Shown: positions 14,101-15,141 of the stretch, one piece after another | How positions within the stretch are numbered: the first letter of the stretch is position 1 | How the letters are laid out: each line of letters opens with the position of its first letter | Source: Spirochaetales bacterium | GTDB lineage: Bacteria; Spirochaetota; Spirochaetia; Sphaerochaetales; Sphaerochaetaceae | DNA: 15,141 bases | Reading direction: 5' to 3' | Assembly (NCBI GenBank): GCA_028723145.1 | Contig: JAQYFM010000140.1 | Coordinates: forward strand, 1 to 15,141 | Program-made: the position numbers and the translations under genes | Notes under the pieces: generated by a model | Told to the model about the DNA's origin: nothing | The model's database searches: none | What the model saw: the letters and a program-made list of their open reading frames with translations, nothing else

Positions 14101-15141
14101 ATGGCAAAAAAGTTCGTTACTATTGATGGTAACACCGCTGCTGCTCATATCGCTTATGCATTCAGCGATGTTGCAGCTATCTACCCAATCACACCTTCAT
14201 CACCAATGGCTGAATATTCAGAACAGTGGGCTTCAATGGGAAGAGAAAATCTCTGGGGTAGAAAGGTTGACGTTATGGAGATGCAGTCAGAAGCTGGTGC
14301 TGCAGGTGCAGTACACGGTTCTCTCGTAGCTGGCGCTCTTACAACAACATTTACAGCATCACAGGGTCTCTTACTCATGATCCCTAATATGTACAAGATT
14401 GCAGGTGAAATGATTCCTTGTGTATTCCACGTATCAGCTCGTTCACTTGCTGCACAGTCACTTTCTATCTTCGGTGACCATTCAGACGTAATGGCATGCC
14501 GCCAGACAGGTTTTGCAATGACTTGTGCATCTTCTATCCAGGAAACAATGGATATGGCACTTGTTGCTCACCTCTCAACTCTTAAAGCAGAAGTTCCATT
14601 CCTTAACTTCTTTGATGGATTCAGAACATCTCACGAAATCCAGAAGGTAGAAGAGATTTCTTACGAAGATATTAAGACTCTTGTTGATGAAAAACTCATC
14701 GCAAAGTTCCGCTCACGCGCTCAGCGCCCAGAGCACCCAATGATTCACGTTGCAGCTCAGAACGAAGACGTATACTTCCAGGGTCGTGAATCTTCTAACA
14801 AGTACTATGATGCAGTTCCAGGTATCGTACAGGAGTACATGGACAAGGTAGCTACTATCACAGGTAGACAGTATCACCTCTTCGACTATGTTGGTGCTCC
14901 AGATGCAACAGATGTTGTTATCGTTATGGGTTCTGCAGCAGACACATTCGAGTGGGCTGTTAAGTACATCAACGCTAGAGGTGGTAAGGTTGGTCTTATT
15001 AAGGTTAGACTCTATCGCCCATTCAGCGCAGAAGCATTTGTTAACGCTATCCCAGCTTCAGTTGAAAGAATTGCAGTTATGGATAGAACTAAGGAACCAG
15101 GCTCACTTGGTGAACCACTTTACCTCGATGTTGTTGCAGCT
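14101..15141 (+). CDS. nifJ: Pyruvate:ferredoxin (flavodoxin) oxidoreductase, N-terminal part
   Basis: Oxidises pyruvate with coenzyme A to acetyl-CoA and CO2 and reduces ferredoxin, the central step of anaerobic pyruvate breakdown in the cytoplasm. Only the first 347 codons are in the window; the frame is open to the last base, and single-chain enzymes have about 1170-1200 residues. Domain I has YPITPSSPMAE at 28-38 with Thr31, MQSEAGAAGAVHG at 61-73 with Glu64 (thiamine-diphosphate activation) and HVSARSLAAQSLSIFGDHSD at 110-129 with Arg114, the same positions as in the Desulfovibrio africanus enzyme as I recall it. FFDGFRTSHEIQ (170-181) is also diagnostic; domain II begins around 256. The start has GGAG six bases upstream. 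All 12 glutamine codons are CAG and C-ending codons are common, unlike its neighbours, suggesting very high expression. Whether it is one chain or split cannot be seen. Confidence 0.95.
   Translation, partial: MAKKFVTIDGNTAAAHIAYAFSDVAAIYPITPSSPMAEYSEQWASMGRENLWGRKVDVMEMQSEAGAAGAVHGSLVAGALTTTFTASQGLLLMIPNMYKIAGEMIPCVFHVSARSLAAQSLSIFGDHSDVMACRQTGFAMTCASSIQETMDMALVAHLSTLKAEVPFLNFFDGFRTSHEIQKVEEISYEDIKTLVDEKLIAKFRSRAQRPEHPMIHVAAQNEDVYFQGRESSNKYYDAVPGIVQEYMDKVATITGRQYHLFDYVGAPDATDVVIVMGSAADTFEWAVKYINARGGKVGLIKVRLYRPFSAEAFVNAIPASVERIAVMDRTKEPGSLGEPLYLDVVAA

Noticed and set aside
14181..14396. Open frame on the minus strand opposite the PFOR gene
   Set aside because: It lies wholly inside a securely identified PFOR coding region, has no recognisable family motif and is explained by the codon bias of the sense gene.
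1..15141. CRISPR array, tRNA, rRNA or insertion sequence
   Set aside because: No regularly spaced repeat series, cloverleaf-like segment, rRNA-like stretch or transposase with terminal repeats was seen on either strand.

Overview
The window is low-GC bacterial DNA from what looks like an anaerobic fermenter, most likely a Treponema-like spirochaete of a gut or rumen habitat. This assignment rests on recall, not a search. The short topoisomerase IV A subunit (663 residues, no GyrA box) reads like treponemal ParC, while ParE, the pseudouridine synthase and the response-regulator/PEP-synthase-like protein also resemble Bacteroidales proteins. Pyruvate:ferredoxin oxidoreductase, glutamate dehydrogenase and an iron-type alcohol dehydrogenase fit an amino-acid or sugar fermenting anaerobe.

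Layout. 1-240: AT-rich, no gene seen. 241-1191 (-): AAA ATPase of the DUF4143 group that ends inside its C-terminal domain, probably a decaying copy, with a two-copy direct repeat over its promoter. 1433-5923 (+): tight operon parE-parC-rluA (1-bp gap, then a 4-bp overlap). 5905-10016 (-): a 979-residue two-receiver/PPDK_N protein followed, with a 10-bp overlap, by an iron alcohol dehydrogenase; this pair converges on rluA, and its probable terminator lies inside the rluA coding sequence. 10204-11541 (+): glutamate dehydrogenase, divergent from the regulator gene, with a perfect TTGACA box and a strong terminator. 11595-13836 (-): two-gene ABCG-like ABC exporter whose ATPase has an extra N-terminal membrane domain. 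14101-15141 (+): first 347 codons of pyruvate:ferredoxin oxidoreductase, behind a good promoter and a hairpin leader, running off the window.

How the genes fit together. ParE and ParC form the decatenase topoisomerase IV; the pseudouridine synthase is translationally coupled to them. PFOR, glutamate dehydrogenase and alcohol dehydrogenase are redox steps of fermentation. The receiver/PPDK_N hybrid keeps the nucleotide-binding half of PEP synthase but lacks its phosphohistidine and PEP-binding domains, so it is better read as an undescribed signalling or phosphotransfer protein next to fermentation genes than as a PEP synthase. This protein and the membrane-fused ABCG pair are the best candidates for undescribed biology. 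A second theme is translation start type: several first genes lack a Shine-Dalgarno and have a -10-like box only 6-9 bases before the ATG (possible leaderless mRNAs), whereas gdhA, the PFOR gene and some operon-internal genes have clear Shine-Dalgarno sequences.
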